Source: Laccaria trichodermophora (Eukaryota > Basidiomycota > Agaricomycetes > Agaricales > Hydnangiaceae). Taken from it: a DNA stretch of 64,000 nucleotides. Below the pieces are notes generated by a model. It saw only the letters and a program-made list of their open reading frames with translations, was not told the DNA's origin and did no database searches. The first letter of the stretch is position 1; the number at the start of each line of letters is the position of its first letter. The DNA is taken from assembly GCA_018417955.1 (NCBI GenBank), contig JACTVC010000007.1, forward strand, positions 806,001 through 870,000, read 5' to 3'. Positions 22,891-33,900 of this stretch are shown in pieces. Made by a program: the position numbers and the translations under genes.

Positions 22891-23123
22891 TTCCCATGGG
22901 TTGGGTTAGTCTGGGTCGACTGGCTCTTATTTGAAAATTCAACCTCACTTTTGGCTTTAATATCCTGGAACCCCCTTGCCTCATGATGGGGGGACTCACG
23001 TTTAGTAATGGAGCTATTTCCTCAAATTTGGACTGTTCATATAATAAAGTGTCAAGGTGCTGTAATGGTGGGGTCAAAAAAAAAAAAAGATCTATAACGA
23101 CTATGGCCCTTTTGTCCCCCTAT

Positions 23124-23216
23124 TCTTCGTCTGGGAGACCCAGTTCTCGCATGTGTTGAAATCCATGGAGGTAGCTTGAAATTAAACGCATGTGCTACCC
23201 AATGCACCAATGAAGA
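23124..23216 (-). repeat. tRNA-like unit, subtype II (cassette c)
   Basis: Minus strand TCTTCATTGGTGCATTGGG...CTGGG-TCTCCCAG. The T-loop has lost a few bases relative to the units at 16903 and 19765, so it is decayed. Confidence 0.5.
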
Positions 23217-23449
23217 ACTTTACTCAATAAACCAATCCGTGAATCAAATCTGAGCTCTGCAATTGAAACGGGATTTTGTAATTCAAGGCTGAGCGCTGAA
23301 CAGGGGACATAATTTCCTACTCAAATATGATGATATCTCCACACTCCATGCAAAAATAAAATTCTCTGTTACTCGCGTGGATATCTATGGAATAGAAAAT
23401 CAAGAATTGTGTCCTGAGAAACGCCCAGCCCATTCTCAACCTTGATTCT

Positions 23450-23990
23450 GCCTTGAGTCTAGTGACGTGGCTGCAGCATCCCGTTCATCGGCCGTTGAAA
23501 CATTCCCGAACTGCTGGCTACCCATTCGCTGTCTCTGTCCATCCCTTGTTGCCGTTGACCACTCCCCACCAACAGTTGTTGCCCATTCGTCAACAGTGGC
23601 CGCCTATTCCCCATCCCCCTCTTCTCCATCTCCACCGCCCCCCTCTCATTCACCCCACCCCCCTTCTCCCCAAAACCATGTCCATGCCCACTTGACGATG
23701 ATGAAACCACACCAACACCAACACCATCATTACAACAATAGCAACGAATATCCACGCTTTTCCTTGTATGAGCGCAGTGGCAGTCGAGTGTTTTTGGAGA
23801 GGTAGTGAGGTGCCCGACGGCGCTGGTGGAATGTTGGTATGCGACTGGGCGAGTGAGTTGCTAGAAGGTGGTTGCTGAAAGAGACAAGAAGCCGCAGAGG
23901 TGGAACGTGAAACTCCTGATGTCAAGGTTGAGATGAAAAATCGAGTTGTTGAGGTTGAGACTGAAGAATCTCACCTCCATCGCTCTCTTC
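23450..23990 (-). pseudogene. Decayed fragment of the 7956-12864 gene (exon 3)
   Basis: Reverse complement matches about 9590-10130 of the intact gene (CTCGCCCAGTCGCATACC, GTACAAGGAAAAGCGTGG and the repeated GAATGGGCAAC words). Stops and indels throughout. Confidence 0.6.
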
Positions 23991-24135
23991 CAACCTCCGT
24001 TGCCATTACGTCGCCCTGCGCACATGCCTTGACCAAGCCTACCAATATCCCATTCATGCAAAGACCTCTCATCGACAATTGCAAATCCCCGCACCCATTG
24101 CGCGTCGTAAAGTTACGCAAATCAATGGTTGTGGA

Positions 24136-24890
24136 CAGTGTTGTCTTGACCTGTTTGACCCCGTCAAACAAAAGGTCAAGTCAAAGGGTCAGTCAAGAAT
24201 TGACTGGGTTAGTCAAAAAAGGTCAAGGGGTCAATGTCATGCAGAAGTCACGCTGACCATGATGACATAATGTAATTCAGCTCGTAGTACAAGTGTCAAG
24301 ACAAGTGTAGCAATAATGACATTGGACACAGAAGGGGTACCGAATACGCTAGCTCAAAGTGGGAGGGCATGAGTGCTGAAGCACTGAAATCTGTAAGCTG
24401 TCATGCCCTCAATGTCGCATCTGTGGAACCACTCCGACATAAATTTCCAGGACAAACACACATGCTAAAAAATATCGTGTCAGCGTGTACACATGAGCTA
24501 AGCAAGCAGCGGATTGTGAAGCTTGCAGAAGGGAAGACTGCTGGTCTGAGTCAATCCACGACGGCGCACTCGCAAGATAGCTCTTGCCGACCTTTTTTAG
24601 TATAAGTATCCCGAAGCTTCAACTGCGAAATCAGAAAAAGGGTTGGTAAGCATTCTATTGAATTTGAGGTAGCTACTTTATACTGAAGACATTTCTCATA
24701 CTTCAAAACTGAGTCTACCTTGAGTCTAACAAATCTCTGCAAGTGTAAATATGAGGCACCCTCTTGGCCCGCGCTTTCTGTTATCCCATGAAAACTCTTG
24801 ACCCAGGTCAGTCAAGAATCTTGACTTGACCCCCCTTTTTTGACTGACCCTTTGACTGACCTGGTCAGACCCAGGTCAATGACAACACTG
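24136..24890. mobile_element. Non-autonomous hAT-like element, 755 bp, 8-bp target duplication
   Basis: Ends CAGTGTTGTC (24136) and GACAACACTG (24881-24890) are perfect inverted repeats; similarity continues into TTGACCTG. The 8-mer GTTGTGGA flanks both sides (24128-24135, 24891-24898). CAGTG-type ends with an 8-bp duplication are the hAT signature. Subterminal regions are packed with GGTCA/TGACC words, possible transposase-binding sites. No transposase frame. It interrupts a cassette spacer module whose uninterrupted form lies near 20760. Confidence 0.78.
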
Positions 24891-24898
24891 GTTGTGGA

Positions 24899-25952
24899 AG
24901 CAACATAAAAGCGGGATGTTCTGAGTCGTGGAGTCCATGTGACCTGTTGGGTTCCAAAAGAATGTGGTTTTAGCATTTGGAAGTTTCTGGAACTCGCAAG
25001 CTGAAGCAAGCGCTCATGCGGATGTTGTCCATCGTGCAAAATCCAGGATGCACGAAGTTGGTTGTCCGAGGTATCGTTGTCTGTCTAGGTTCACAATCGA
25101 ATGGTCACGCCAAGGTGGTGATAATCGAGATTGGGATTCGGCCTGCAAACAGAGAAACAGGAGGATGAGAAGTAGTGGATGGTCGTAGTCCCGACAAGTG
25201 ATTACGCATACAGGTAGTTGAGACAGAACGCGGGATATCAATCGACGACGAGTGATAGTTTTGTTCCGCCCCATGTGAAGTTGACAATTACTCACTGGTC
25301 TTGCTTCCATGAAGAATGACTACCATATTCTCGAATAGTAAGAGAGAGCGAAGGGAACGTACAAGGACGCGAGGCGATACACTGGAGATCTGCAGTGCGT
25401 TGAGTTGTGACATTGTCAAATCCTGAATGACTCACTAGCAATGGGGCTGGAATAGGCATTGAACGTTGAATGTTGATTTACTCCAAGAAAGGATTGCGAT
25501 AACAATTCTGCACTGGTGGTGGTGGTTGGTGTCGAAACGTTGATGATGTGATTGCCCCAAAAATTGCCCTCTTGACGCGATTGTTGTGGATCTTCGGCTT
25601 TGGATCCAAACAGTGCCTGAACTCGACGAACTCGAAGTACTTACCTACCAGCAGGATTCCACAATCGTCTATCATACCTGAGGCCTGAGGCCTGAGTGTT
25701 TGTAAAACCTCTACTTTTAAAAAAATTTAACTACTGAAAAATGGGACTCGTCCTCATGCTCAAGACTCGCAGCCGACGAAATAAAATGATGGTAGTGAAC
25801 TTGCGAAACCGTTAAAGGCAGCCGTATACATCGCGCCTCTGTAGACCACGTTTGCCCCTCTGCTCTTGCTAGTACTCATTTTCGGTCTCTATGGTGAGGG
25901 CCCTTATTAAAAAATTGTAAAAAACCATACCAACACAGTTTCAAGTTTTTGA
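24899..25952 (-). repeat. Shared cassette spacer modules (cassette c/d boundary)
   Basis: Same modules as at 18.8-19.4 and 20.6-21.7 kb, for example AGTGATTACGCATACAGGTA and TTTGGATCCAAACAGTGCC. Confidence 0.5.
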
Positions 25953-26050
25953 AACTTTGTCAAGGGAGTCGAACCCCCCCACCTGCATATTACGCAGAGG
26001 CAAGTTCTTTGCGTCTGTATGCAGTGCTACCAATGCACCAACAAAGAAGT
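25953..26050 (-). repeat. tRNA-like unit, subtype I (cassette d)
   Basis: Minus strand CTTTGTTGGTGCATTGGTAGC...GGTTCGACTCCCTTGACAAAG; acceptor CTTTGT/ACAAAG pairs. Confidence 0.55.
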
Positions 26051-26123
26051 TGTTCAGATTCAAATCATTAACACTTTGAATTGCCACCTTAGGCTCACTT
26101 TTGATAGTTATTAATGGTAATTA

Positions 26124-26422
26124 CAGCACTTTCAGAGTAGGATGGGAAAGTGTGATTTTTTGTAAGCATTTGTGACGTACATAGTTTCCCTTTTAGGAAT
26201 TAGGGGCGAACCATGTTTTTCGCCTTCCTCAGCCTTCCCTAACCCACTCCTTCATATCAGTGCTTATAATTTGAAACCCCATAGTGTTGGGGGATGGGAG
26301 ATTGACCAGAAGGGCAACACGACGCGTAGGCAGTGCGAGGCAGACAATTCCTCAAAGGGAAATTATGTACGTCACACACGCTTACAAAAATCGCACTTTC
26401 CCATCATACTCTGAAAGCGCTG
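26124..26422. mobile_element. TA-flanked MITE, 299 bp, about 80-bp inverted ends
   Basis: Left end CAGCACTTTCAGAGTAGGAT and right end (reverse complement) CAGCGCTTTCAGAGTATGAT stay similar for about 80 bases. TA lies outside each end (26122-26123, 26423-26424). It splits the spacer between tRNA-like units I and II of cassette d, which is continuous in cassette b. No coding capacity. Confidence 0.72.
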
Positions 26423-26554
26423 TAAGCTGGCGGAACTAAGTATTTCCTCAAACTTGCATTGTTCATATAATAAAGTGTCCAGGTGCTGTCAATGTGGTGT
26501 CAAAAAAAAAAAAACCAAAAAGATGACTATCGCCGTTTGCAGGTTTCCACTTAC

Positions 26555-26654
26555 TCTTTGTCTGGGAGTCGAACCCAATTCTCGCATTTGTTGAAGTCCA
26601 CGTGGATACTAGTAGGAAATTAAATGCATGTGCTAGCCAATGCACCAACGAAGA
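26555..26654 (-). repeat. tRNA-like unit, subtype II (cassette d)
   Basis: Minus strand: TCTTCGT pairs with ACAAAGA (G-T wobble), GTGC/GCAC and T-arm TGGG-TTCGACT-CCCA are kept. Confidence 0.6.
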
Positions 26655-26776
26655 ACTTTACTGAAGGTCAATAAACCAATTCGGAAATCGAATCTGAACC
26701 CTCTGTAATCGACACCGGATTTTGTAATTCGAAGCTGAACAGGGGACATAATTTCCTACTCAAATCTGACGATATA

Positions 26777-27537
26777 CAGTCGAACCTCTCTTATCCCATA
26801 CCTCTGAAAACCCATAACCTCTCTTACCCCATAGCATTTTGTGTCCACCAAGTCGGTTCGCAGGGAAATCCATAGCATAACCCATAAACCTCCCATACCC
26901 CATACCCCATACCCCTTCTGAGCCAAAACCCATAGGTTTTTTGTCAGGCAGACCCTTTATTTGGCCGCTAAAAAATCAGTTTTACCTAGTGCACACTTGT
27001 GTGGACCCATCCTAGCTATTCAGGTAGCTCAAAGTTAGAATAAACTTTTATTCCCCAAAAATATTCCCCCTCTGCCTCCCTTCAACCCACTGCTTGACAT
27101 CCTCAGAAAAGGCCTTGCCACATTATGACCGATTCCACAGACATGGAGATATGTTAGGACTTTATGACTGATAGATGTAAGATGCTTGAGATAAAGAATG
27201 TTGAAACTCGGCCTACCGGCGATGTCAATGGCCTCAACGCGACATATACAATTGGCAAGCGCATCGGCAACATCAATGATCATCCCAATGCACACAAAAC
27301 TGAAGCTCTCGAGCTCACTCAATCAAGATACGCGGCATAAACAGGCCAGGGATTCGATTTTTTTTTTATACCTCACAACTACTTCAATTGATGTCCTACA
27401 TTTTTTTAATGATTTTTTTGCGATTTTTTCTCAATTTTTAGAATCTATTTTTACCATACCTCTATTAGCCCATAACCCCTCATAACCCATAGCCCGGGCT
27501 GTCCACCAAGGGGTATGGGTTAAGAGAGGTTCGACTG
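26777..27537. mobile_element. Non-autonomous pogo/mariner-like element, 761 bp
   Basis: Ends read CAGTCGAACCTCTCTTA followed by TCCCATACC (left) or ACCCATACC (right, reverse complement). TA flanks both sides (26775-26776, 27538-27539). Subterminal CCCATAACC words repeat. The interior has only short open frames (for example 27035-27322 on the minus strand) without a transposase motif I can identify. Removing it and one TA restores the continuous spacer seen near 19980-20010. Confidence 0.75.
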
Positions 27538-27689
27538 TACTCACACTGCATCCAAAAATAAATTTCTCTGTTGCTCACATGGATATCTATCAAATAGTTG
27601 GTCAAGAATTGTTTTGCCGCAGTATCAAACCGAATCCTTGGGAACGACCCACCCCATTCTGCGCCTTGCTTCTGTTTTCAGGCTAAAGA

Positions 27690-28180
27690 CCTCATTGTGT
27701 TATGACGCATTCCATTTTCGAACTGCCCATTTGCTTGTCCAAGCTGTCTCCTCGACCATCCCTGCTGTTGACCATTCCCCACCGACCATCTGAGCCCATT
27801 TGTCGACTATGGCTGCCCATCCACCACCCCCCTCTGGTCCATCCCACCCACCCCCCTCTGATCCACCCCACCCCTCTTCTTCGCATAAACATAACCACAT
27901 CCATGCCACCAATATTAACCGTCATAACGATAGCAGCGAATATCTTTGTAGTATGAGCGCAACGGCAGTCGAGCGTCTTCATGTTGTGGGATGTTGAAAT
28001 ACGACTGGGCAAGTGGGTTCAAAAAGTAGTTGTTCAGAGCCTGGAGAGGTTGAAGTGGGACGAGAAGCCACGGAGGTGGTACTTGAAATTGCTGAAGTCG
28101 AGGTGGTATGTGAAGCTGTTGGGTGAGATTGAGATGAGAAGATGAGCTGTTGAGACTGAGGAATCTCACCTCCATTGCCC
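27690..28180 (-). pseudogene. Decayed fragment of the 7956-12864 gene (exon 3)
   Basis: Reverse complement keeps blocks from about 9640-10130 of the intact gene (CACTTGCCCAGTCGTATTTC, then CTCATACTACAAAGATATTC). Frames are broken. Confidence 0.55.
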
Positions 28181-28789
28181 TCTTCTGACCCCTCCGTTGC
28201 CATTCCATCGTCCCTTATCCACGCACATGCCTTGACCAAGCTGACGGACACATGTCCACACCCTGCATCGTGGAGTCCTTGTGAGCCGTTGGGTTTCAGA
28301 CAAGCGTGGTCTTGGTGTTTGGGAGTTCCTGGAACTCACGATCCAAAGAAAGCGTTTATGCGGATGTCGCCCATCGCACATATCCCATAATGCGTTAAGT
28401 TGTTTGTCCTGCGAACAGGGACAGAGAAGGACAGGAAGTAGTGGACGCTCAAAGTCCTGGCAAGCGATTACGCGTATGGATGGTTGGGAAGAGACAGGGC
28501 GCGGGATGTTGATGAGTGATGCTTTTGTTCCACCTCTGGTGAAGTTGATGATTACCCAGAGGTTGCTGCAGTTTAGAACAACTATCATCTTGTCGAATAG
28601 TGAGGGCGAGTGAAGGGAACAGAAACGGAAGCAAGTCAAGACGTACTATGCGTTGGTTTGTCAAATCTCGACTTACTCACCGGAAATGGGTGCATGCAGG
28701 TGTCGATTTGAAGTGACCTTGCTCTCCCCCACTATGACACATGTGATGTATCGGTGATCACCGACCTTCCGTATATGGTAGTCTCACAT

Positions 28790-28845
28790 GACTTAGGGCA
28801 ATGTGCCATTGCCCTAAGTCAGCTCGAGAACGCGCGTTCTCGAGC
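28790..28845. repeat. Two adjacent strong palindromes
   Basis: GACTTAGGGCAATG (28790-28803) and its exact inverse (28807-28820) are 3 bases apart. Directly after them lies a perfect 24-bp palindrome (28822-28845) centred on CGCG and ending in CTCGAG on both sides. Confidence 0.8.
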
Positions 28846-28849
28846 CCCA

Positions 28850-29045
28850 TAACCTCCTAACCTACCCTAACCTACCCTAACCTCCTAACCTAACTCAGAA
28901 TGTGCTACCGTGCAGGGAAAAAAATATCTCTATCTTAACCATTAACCCTAACCTCCTAACCTAACTCAGAACACACTACCGCGCAGGGAGAAAAATCCCT
29001 AACCTAACCATTTGCATTAACTCTAACCTAAGAACCTAATGTATA
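28850..29045. repeat. CCTAACC/CCCTAACC-rich imperfect tandem repeat
   Basis: Runs of CCTAACCTA, CCCTAACCT and CTCCTAACC; a block of about 85 bases (CCTAACTCAGAA...GCAGGGA) occurs twice. It resembles degenerate telomeric CCCTAA sequence but is irregular and internal. Confidence 0.6.
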
Positions 29046-29090
29046 AGTAAATAAAAGACAATTGACTCAAGTGCCACAGAAAATAATTGT

Positions 29091-29170
29091 CAGAGGCAGG
29101 GATTGAACCCACATCATATGACTCATAAGCAGCATTGACTCCACAGTTAACCACTACACCATTCCGGCAT
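29091..29170 (-). repeat. tRNA-derived element, separate type
   Basis: Minus strand GGTGTAGTGGTTAACTG (A-box-like) and TGGGTTCAATCCCTGCC (B-box-like). Acceptor arms do not pair, so it is not a functional tRNA. Confidence 0.4.
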
Positions 29171-29548
29171 GCATTTCCATTAAACAGTGTAAACTATGTG
29201 CTAGAATCTTTCCCCTTAAATTTTCAAAAAGATGTGTCATAACTTCCTTTAATCGAGTTTAAAATTTTTTTACTATAGTCTAATCGAGGCACACGGGTGC
29301 CTGGGGACGAAACCACATCTCCTCTCCCCGAGATGGCCTGGTCTCACCTCGGAGACCAGCGATCCAGTTCCGCGAGGAGTACTTATGTACATGGCACATT
29401 CCTGACTCTTCCTTTCTTCCTTTTTCCCCACTCGGGATATTCAGCCACATCGCTCTCGTTTTCGTGCTTACCCACCCTCCTGCTCCCTCTGTTTCTTGTT
29501 GCATGTATTATGTAGGACATCGGTACTACAAAATGGACATCTTAGCAG

Positions 29549-29579
29549 GTTCTCCAGGTGCGCCGCGCACCTGGAGAAC
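29549..29579. repeat. Perfect 14-bp hairpin
   Basis: GTTCTCCAGGTGCG, spacer CCG, then the exact inverse. It lies in a block (about 28.72-29.68 kb) that interrupts a cassette spacer module and has no recognised gene. Confidence 0.7.
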
Positions 29580-29895
29580 TCTGTGTTTGCCTATTTACAT
29601 CCATATAAGGCTTTCGGACGCTCTTCACCCTTATTCAATTAGAGGAAATGTCATTGTGGGGGAGAGCTATGAGAGCTGGTCGAAACGTTGATCAGGTTGT
29701 TGTTTAAATGTTTTGGCGCTGGCTTTGGCTTTGGATCCAAACAGTGCCACACTCTTCACACTACCACGCAGCGGGCATCTACGTTTGCTCTACGTCGCAT
29801 GCTCTGTCCTCTCCTCTCGCTGGAAACTATCATATATGCCTTTCTGTCTCTGTAGTGAGGGCCTTGACTAAAACTGTATTGCCGATTTGCAACAA

Positions 29896-29965
29896 GTTCG
29901 TCAAGGGAGTCGAACCCAGCTACTTACTCTGTGCAGATACAAGTCCCATGCAGTGCATGGGACTT
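29896..29965 (-). repeat. tRNA-like unit, subtype I, truncated (cassette e)
   Basis: T-arm half intact (GTCAAGGGAGTCGAACCCAG on plus); the D-arm half is lost. Confidence 0.45.
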
Positions 29966-30158
29966 AATGAACTTACTTGAATTCAGGTAAACAAGGCTTT
30001 GAATACCTCGCGGGGGACTCACGTTGAATTATATTTGTGCGGCGGAACTATTTCCTCAGATTTGGATTGACCTACAGAAAACTCAAAAGTGTCGAGGAGC
30101 TGTCACCGATGTGGGGTCAAAAAAATGAAAATCGATTCAACACACCTTTTCGTCCTAA

Positions 30159-30248
30159 ATTCGTCCAGGAGTCGAACCAAGATATCGCATCTGGTGAAAC
30201 TTAGAACCATGCAGGTGTTAAAAATCATGGCCGATGCACCAACGAAGA
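30159..30248 (-). repeat. tRNA-like unit, subtype II (cassette e)
   Basis: Minus strand CTTCGTTGGTGCATCGGCC...TTGGTTCGACTCCTGGACGAA; eroded but complete. Confidence 0.5.
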
Positions 30249-30437
30249 AGCTAATTGAATAAGGTAAACAGATCTGTGAACCAACTGTGAACCCAATCTG
30301 AACCCTCTCTATCCGACACCGAGTTTTTGTAATACGAGGGTCTACAACGTCCTACATGTTGGTATTCAAATGGACTTAGACCAACGATAAACTATCCATT
30401 CCCCCATACAAAAGGAATTGCTGTGTTGCGAACGCAT

Positions 30438-30541
30438 TCTCTGTCTAGGACTCGAACCCAGTTCTCGCATGGATAATTTTATATACAGCGAACGCAATGG
30501 ACCATCTTCAACGCGTGTGATAGCCAATACACCAACAGAGA
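30438..30541 (-). repeat. tRNA-like unit, subtype III (cassette e), complete
   Basis: Minus strand acceptor TCTCTGT pairs perfectly with ACAGAGA; anticodon-like stem CGCGT/ATGCG; T-arm CTGGG-TTCGAGT-CCTAG. Confidence 0.6.
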
Positions 30542-30730
30542 GTTTCCAACTTACGATATGAACCTCTTCAAAGCATCAGTTTCAAGTTGAATTTGCAACA
30601 CTAGAGCTAAAGAGGGAGAAAAACGTCTGAGTGCTTTTCAGTTTCTTGCTTTTCAAACAAAGGGGGCTTGGGACGGAAATACTATGACAAAGAAGATCCC
30701 AAAAACAGGTGGACGTATCACTGCCCAAGA

Positions 30731-30828
30731 ATTCTGTCTGGGAGTCGAACCCAAGCCTCGCGTGGAATGATTTAAGGTTCGGAATTTAAGCCAACCTTGA
30801 CGCGTGTGCTGCCAATACACAACAGATC
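30731..30828 (-). repeat. tRNA-like unit, subtype IV (cassette e)
   Basis: Minus strand GATCTGTTGTGTATTGGCAGC...TTGGGTTCGACTCCCAGACAGAAT. Partner of the unit at 39588. Confidence 0.55.
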
Positions 30829-31044
30829 GTTCATATTTCAATCTCTTTAATTCTAATTATGTATATTCTCTCACCCACGAATCACTGTTTTTTTCTTCTG
30901 AAAATTCACGAGCTTTGCCAATTTTTGTTGTTCAATAGTGGATCTAAGCAAAATGATGCTTTTTTCGTCTTATCGATTTTTTTCGTTCAGAACACCGATG
31001 AAAGGCTCTGCCTGGATAAGATAAGACAAAAGTTGTTACACGTA

Positions 31045-31825
31045 GACTTTAACAACCCCGCACCATCCTCTTTCGCAAATGGATCATCACCCAACTCAAC
31101 CCCCGCATTCCGAATCGTGTCCTCATCGAGCTGAATAACAGACGTCGCAGATGTTGTGCATCGTGGATTTGTGTTTGAGGAGTAGTAGGCCGGAGGGTGC
31201 TACGCGTTAACAGCGTCGTAGGTCTGACAAAGTAATCTGTGGGTTCGTAGGCCTCAGCTGCGCCTGCGCCTGTACCTGCGACCCGGACCTTAGAGACAAG
31301 CGACTAGAAACGGAGGCGTTGGGCCCGTCGTTCGTGTGTAACGTCGTTGTTGGAGATCTATCAAGCGCGATATGAGATTTACTGAGCGTCTTGCCACGAG
31401 GTGGGCTTTGTGGTCGTTGTTTGGGATGTTGATGGAGCAGTCAGATGGATCCGGCGTTGGTGCGAGGTCTTGGGGAGGGTAGTCCAAGGAGATGGGTGGG
31501 CCGAGGGTGTTGAGCTTCCGTGGTTGTTGTTTAGGATCGAGGCATGTGTTTCGTTGCTGGCTAGCGCTGATTGGCGAGTATCGACGGTGCCCTTGGGAAC
31601 GCTAGACCCCATTTTGCGCATGGATCCTGTTGTGGGGCTGATGACCTGCTGCTGCATTCCGCTCATTTACCGTTGAGGTTGATGCATTCATGACCCATTC
31701 CATTCCCTAATTGTTGGCTACCCATTCGCCGTCCAAGCTGACTCGCATCCATCCCTTGACTCGCATCCATCCCTTGACTCGTATCCATCCCTTGTTGCTA
31801 TCGACCATTTTCCATTGAGATGTCT
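31045..31825 (-). pseudogene. Decayed fragment of the 7956-12864 gene (part 2 of a split fragment)
   Basis: Reverse complement matches about 10040-10850 of the intact gene, from the AATGGTGTTGATC region to the D-x-F-A-R region. It stops at the inferred inversion breakpoint near 31826. Its upstream continuation (about 9650-9970) is at 47410-47731 on the plus strand. Confidence 0.65.
31739..31792. repeat. Three tandem copies of an 18-bp unit
   Basis: TGACTCGCATCCATCCCT repeated three times (third copy with one base change) inside the gene fragment. The intact gene has a single copy. Confidence 0.85.
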
Positions 31826-31829
31826 TGCC

Positions 31830-32690
31830 AACACCAATGTGGTAACGTAAGAACGATCATTCCAACGAGGCCAACGTCAGGCGCTGGGGCCCTCATTCTT
31901 TTCTTTTCCATGAGTCCGAGAAGTAGCATGTGCTGGCAAAGGAGGTGAAGGTAGCAGAGATATAGAACGATGGTAGTATTGTAAAGGGAAATGGAGTGGT
32001 TCACTGCTTGCGCTACTGCTGATACCATGAGAGCAACGAAAGTAAATAAGGTTGCCCAGGATGAAGCTAAGCGACAGACGTTTGCTTTGTTCGTCCGCAT
32101 TTTGAGAGATTTGTAATTTACGAACCTCTCGCATCACTACCTGGAATGCATGCATTGATAACTGCAATGTGCATGGAAAATTCCGTTGATCAGTTAAGCA
32201 ACTCCGCGAGGATATGGTGAGGTTCAAGAGTCCAACCTGTGAGGATGCTCGTCCCGTAGAACGTTATTCGGACACCTGCAAATTCCTTGTAAAACGAAAT
32301 TTGTGTAACGCGAGGGTTTTTGTCGCTCTGACTCGCTCACCAACACCTGTGATATCCAAGTCCTCGATTAGGCCTTGACAAACACCTGACGGGTCCGGTG
32401 TGTCCTCCCTTAAGTGAAAAGTTACAGGCGTCACACCGTTTGGCGAGTCGAGCGTTGGATACAGCTGATCCGGAGGGAGTAGAGGTATCAGATGACGAAA
32501 CGGAGGAGACCGCCCGAGCGGGAAAATGTCTCAGAACTGGGTCAGAGGTCAGTTGGGCAAGTCCCAGAGCCACAGGAGCGGGAGATAAGGGGCCTGCGAA
32601 GGATTCAATATTTCTGGCAGGCATAGGGGGAGATTCAAGAGACCGGGGCGCAATCGAGGGGAGTAGGTAGAGGGCACTGGGGAATCTCAT
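31830..32690 (-). pseudogene. 5-prime half of a membrane-protein gene, cut at 31.83 kb
   Basis: Minus strand from ATG 32690 (MRFPSALYLLPSIAP) parallels the intact gene at 58204-59699 through exons 1-4. It covers the LYNTTIVLYLCYLHL segment and ends after LPHWCWQ at about 31830. Exon 1 has a frameshift near the codons for NARLAK relative to SALDLP in the intact copy. The missing 3-prime half starts at 47732 on the opposite strand. Confidence 0.68.
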
Positions 32691-32829
32691 AGTGGTAACG
32701 CCGTGATCCTTGAAAAGTTGGGACTGAAAAGTCACTCAAAGCTTCAAGTATTTAAGGACCAGGGCTAGGGCGCTTACCTTGGAAACGCCATACCCATGAC
32801 AGGCGATATGATGATTTGTAAGACTTCAT

Positions 32830-33900
32830 GAGCTGCGCCACGGTAGTTTGACGAAACCGTTTCTTCAGCCATCATGAAGGTCTTCAAAGGGAAGTGGAAA
32901 GGGAAGTATCAGGCATTGAATTTTTTATGAAAGGATGATGTTGTTGTCTTGGATCAAGGCTTGTGCTTTGTTGCAGGATGAAACCGTGACCTTGAGGACG
33001 CCCGGCCCGACCCCGTTTTGTGGCTGATTGGCTGTTGCATCCCATTCATTGACCGTTTAAGTTGATGACCCATTCCATTCCCTAACTGCTGGCCATGCAT
33101 TCGGTCTCGCGTCCATCCCTTGATGCTGTCGAGCATCCCCCATTGACCTGAGTTACCCATTCATCAACTGCTGCCGCCAATCCCCCATCCCTCTCTGTTC
33201 TATTCCCAGCGCCCCCACCCCTCTTCTCCGAATACCCCTGACTATAACCATTCATGTCCATTCGACAAAACCGCACCAATATCGAACGTCACGGCGATAG
33301 CAACGTATATCCGCGCTTTTCCTTGTACGGGCGCAGCTGACGAAGTCGACGGTTTCAGTAGTGGTAGAGAGGTGCTTCACGGTGCTTGTGGGATGTTGGA
33401 ATGCGACTGGGCGAGTGGGTTACTACACGTTGAGGTGAAGAGGTTGAGGTGGGACGTGAAGCTGCTGAGATTGAGGCGAGACTTTGATTGAGGAGGCGTC
33501 ATCTGTGGGAGAGCTCGAGACGAAGACGGTGTGGGCTTTGCAGCATGTGCAGGCGCAGATCGGCTGGTGTTCACGTTGAAAGCATTCGGGAGGGCCCCGC
33601 CATTGCCATACTACTGCGTACAACCCCCTGAGAAGACGATGCCCTGTTCCCCATCGTATTCGCCTATGTCGTCGTTTGCTCGTGGTCGAGCTGCGACTTT
33701 GCAAGCAGCGAAGAAACACCTTCGTCTCGACCTTTGGCACGCGCACGGCTCGCCTAAAACATAACATCACAAGGTTGAGTTTACTGCTCGCTTGACTGAA
33801 GAACTAGTCGCCCTCAAGACCTACTCACCGTCACCAGAACTGACCATGGCTCGTTCCATATGTCTTGTCGTTGAATTCAGGGTCGATTGTGATGGCATAG
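32830..33900 (-). pseudogene. Decayed fragment of the 7956-12864 gene (exon 2 end, intron 2, exon 3)
   Basis: Reverse complement aligns with about 9240-10280 of the intact gene, including the donor CCGGTGACGGTGA, intron 2 ending TTATGTTTTAG and the next exon (GCNAGCCGTG). A short piece at 32830-32890 matches about 11110-11160. Introns are retained and frames broken. Confidence 0.68.

Larger units (their letters stand above)
29690..31040 (-). repeat. Cassette e: copy whose inverted partner is at 38.98-47.4 kb
   Basis: Contains tRNA-like units I-IV plus flanking spacers. Reverse complement of 30531-31040 aligns with 38980-39900, including matching CTCTCACCCA and AATGATGCTT stretches. The rest aligns with 46.23-47.4 kb, beyond the inserted retroelement. 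Confidence 0.65.

Noticed and set aside
27035..27322. Transposase frame in the 761-bp element
   Set aside because: 95 codons with no DDE or DNA-binding motif; may be a remnant but cannot be supported.
28850..29045. True telomere
   Set aside because: Irregular units and unique sequence on both sides; at most telomere-like.
31739..31792. CRISPR-like array
   Set aside because: Contiguous 18-bp tandem repeat without spacers, in a eukaryotic genome.
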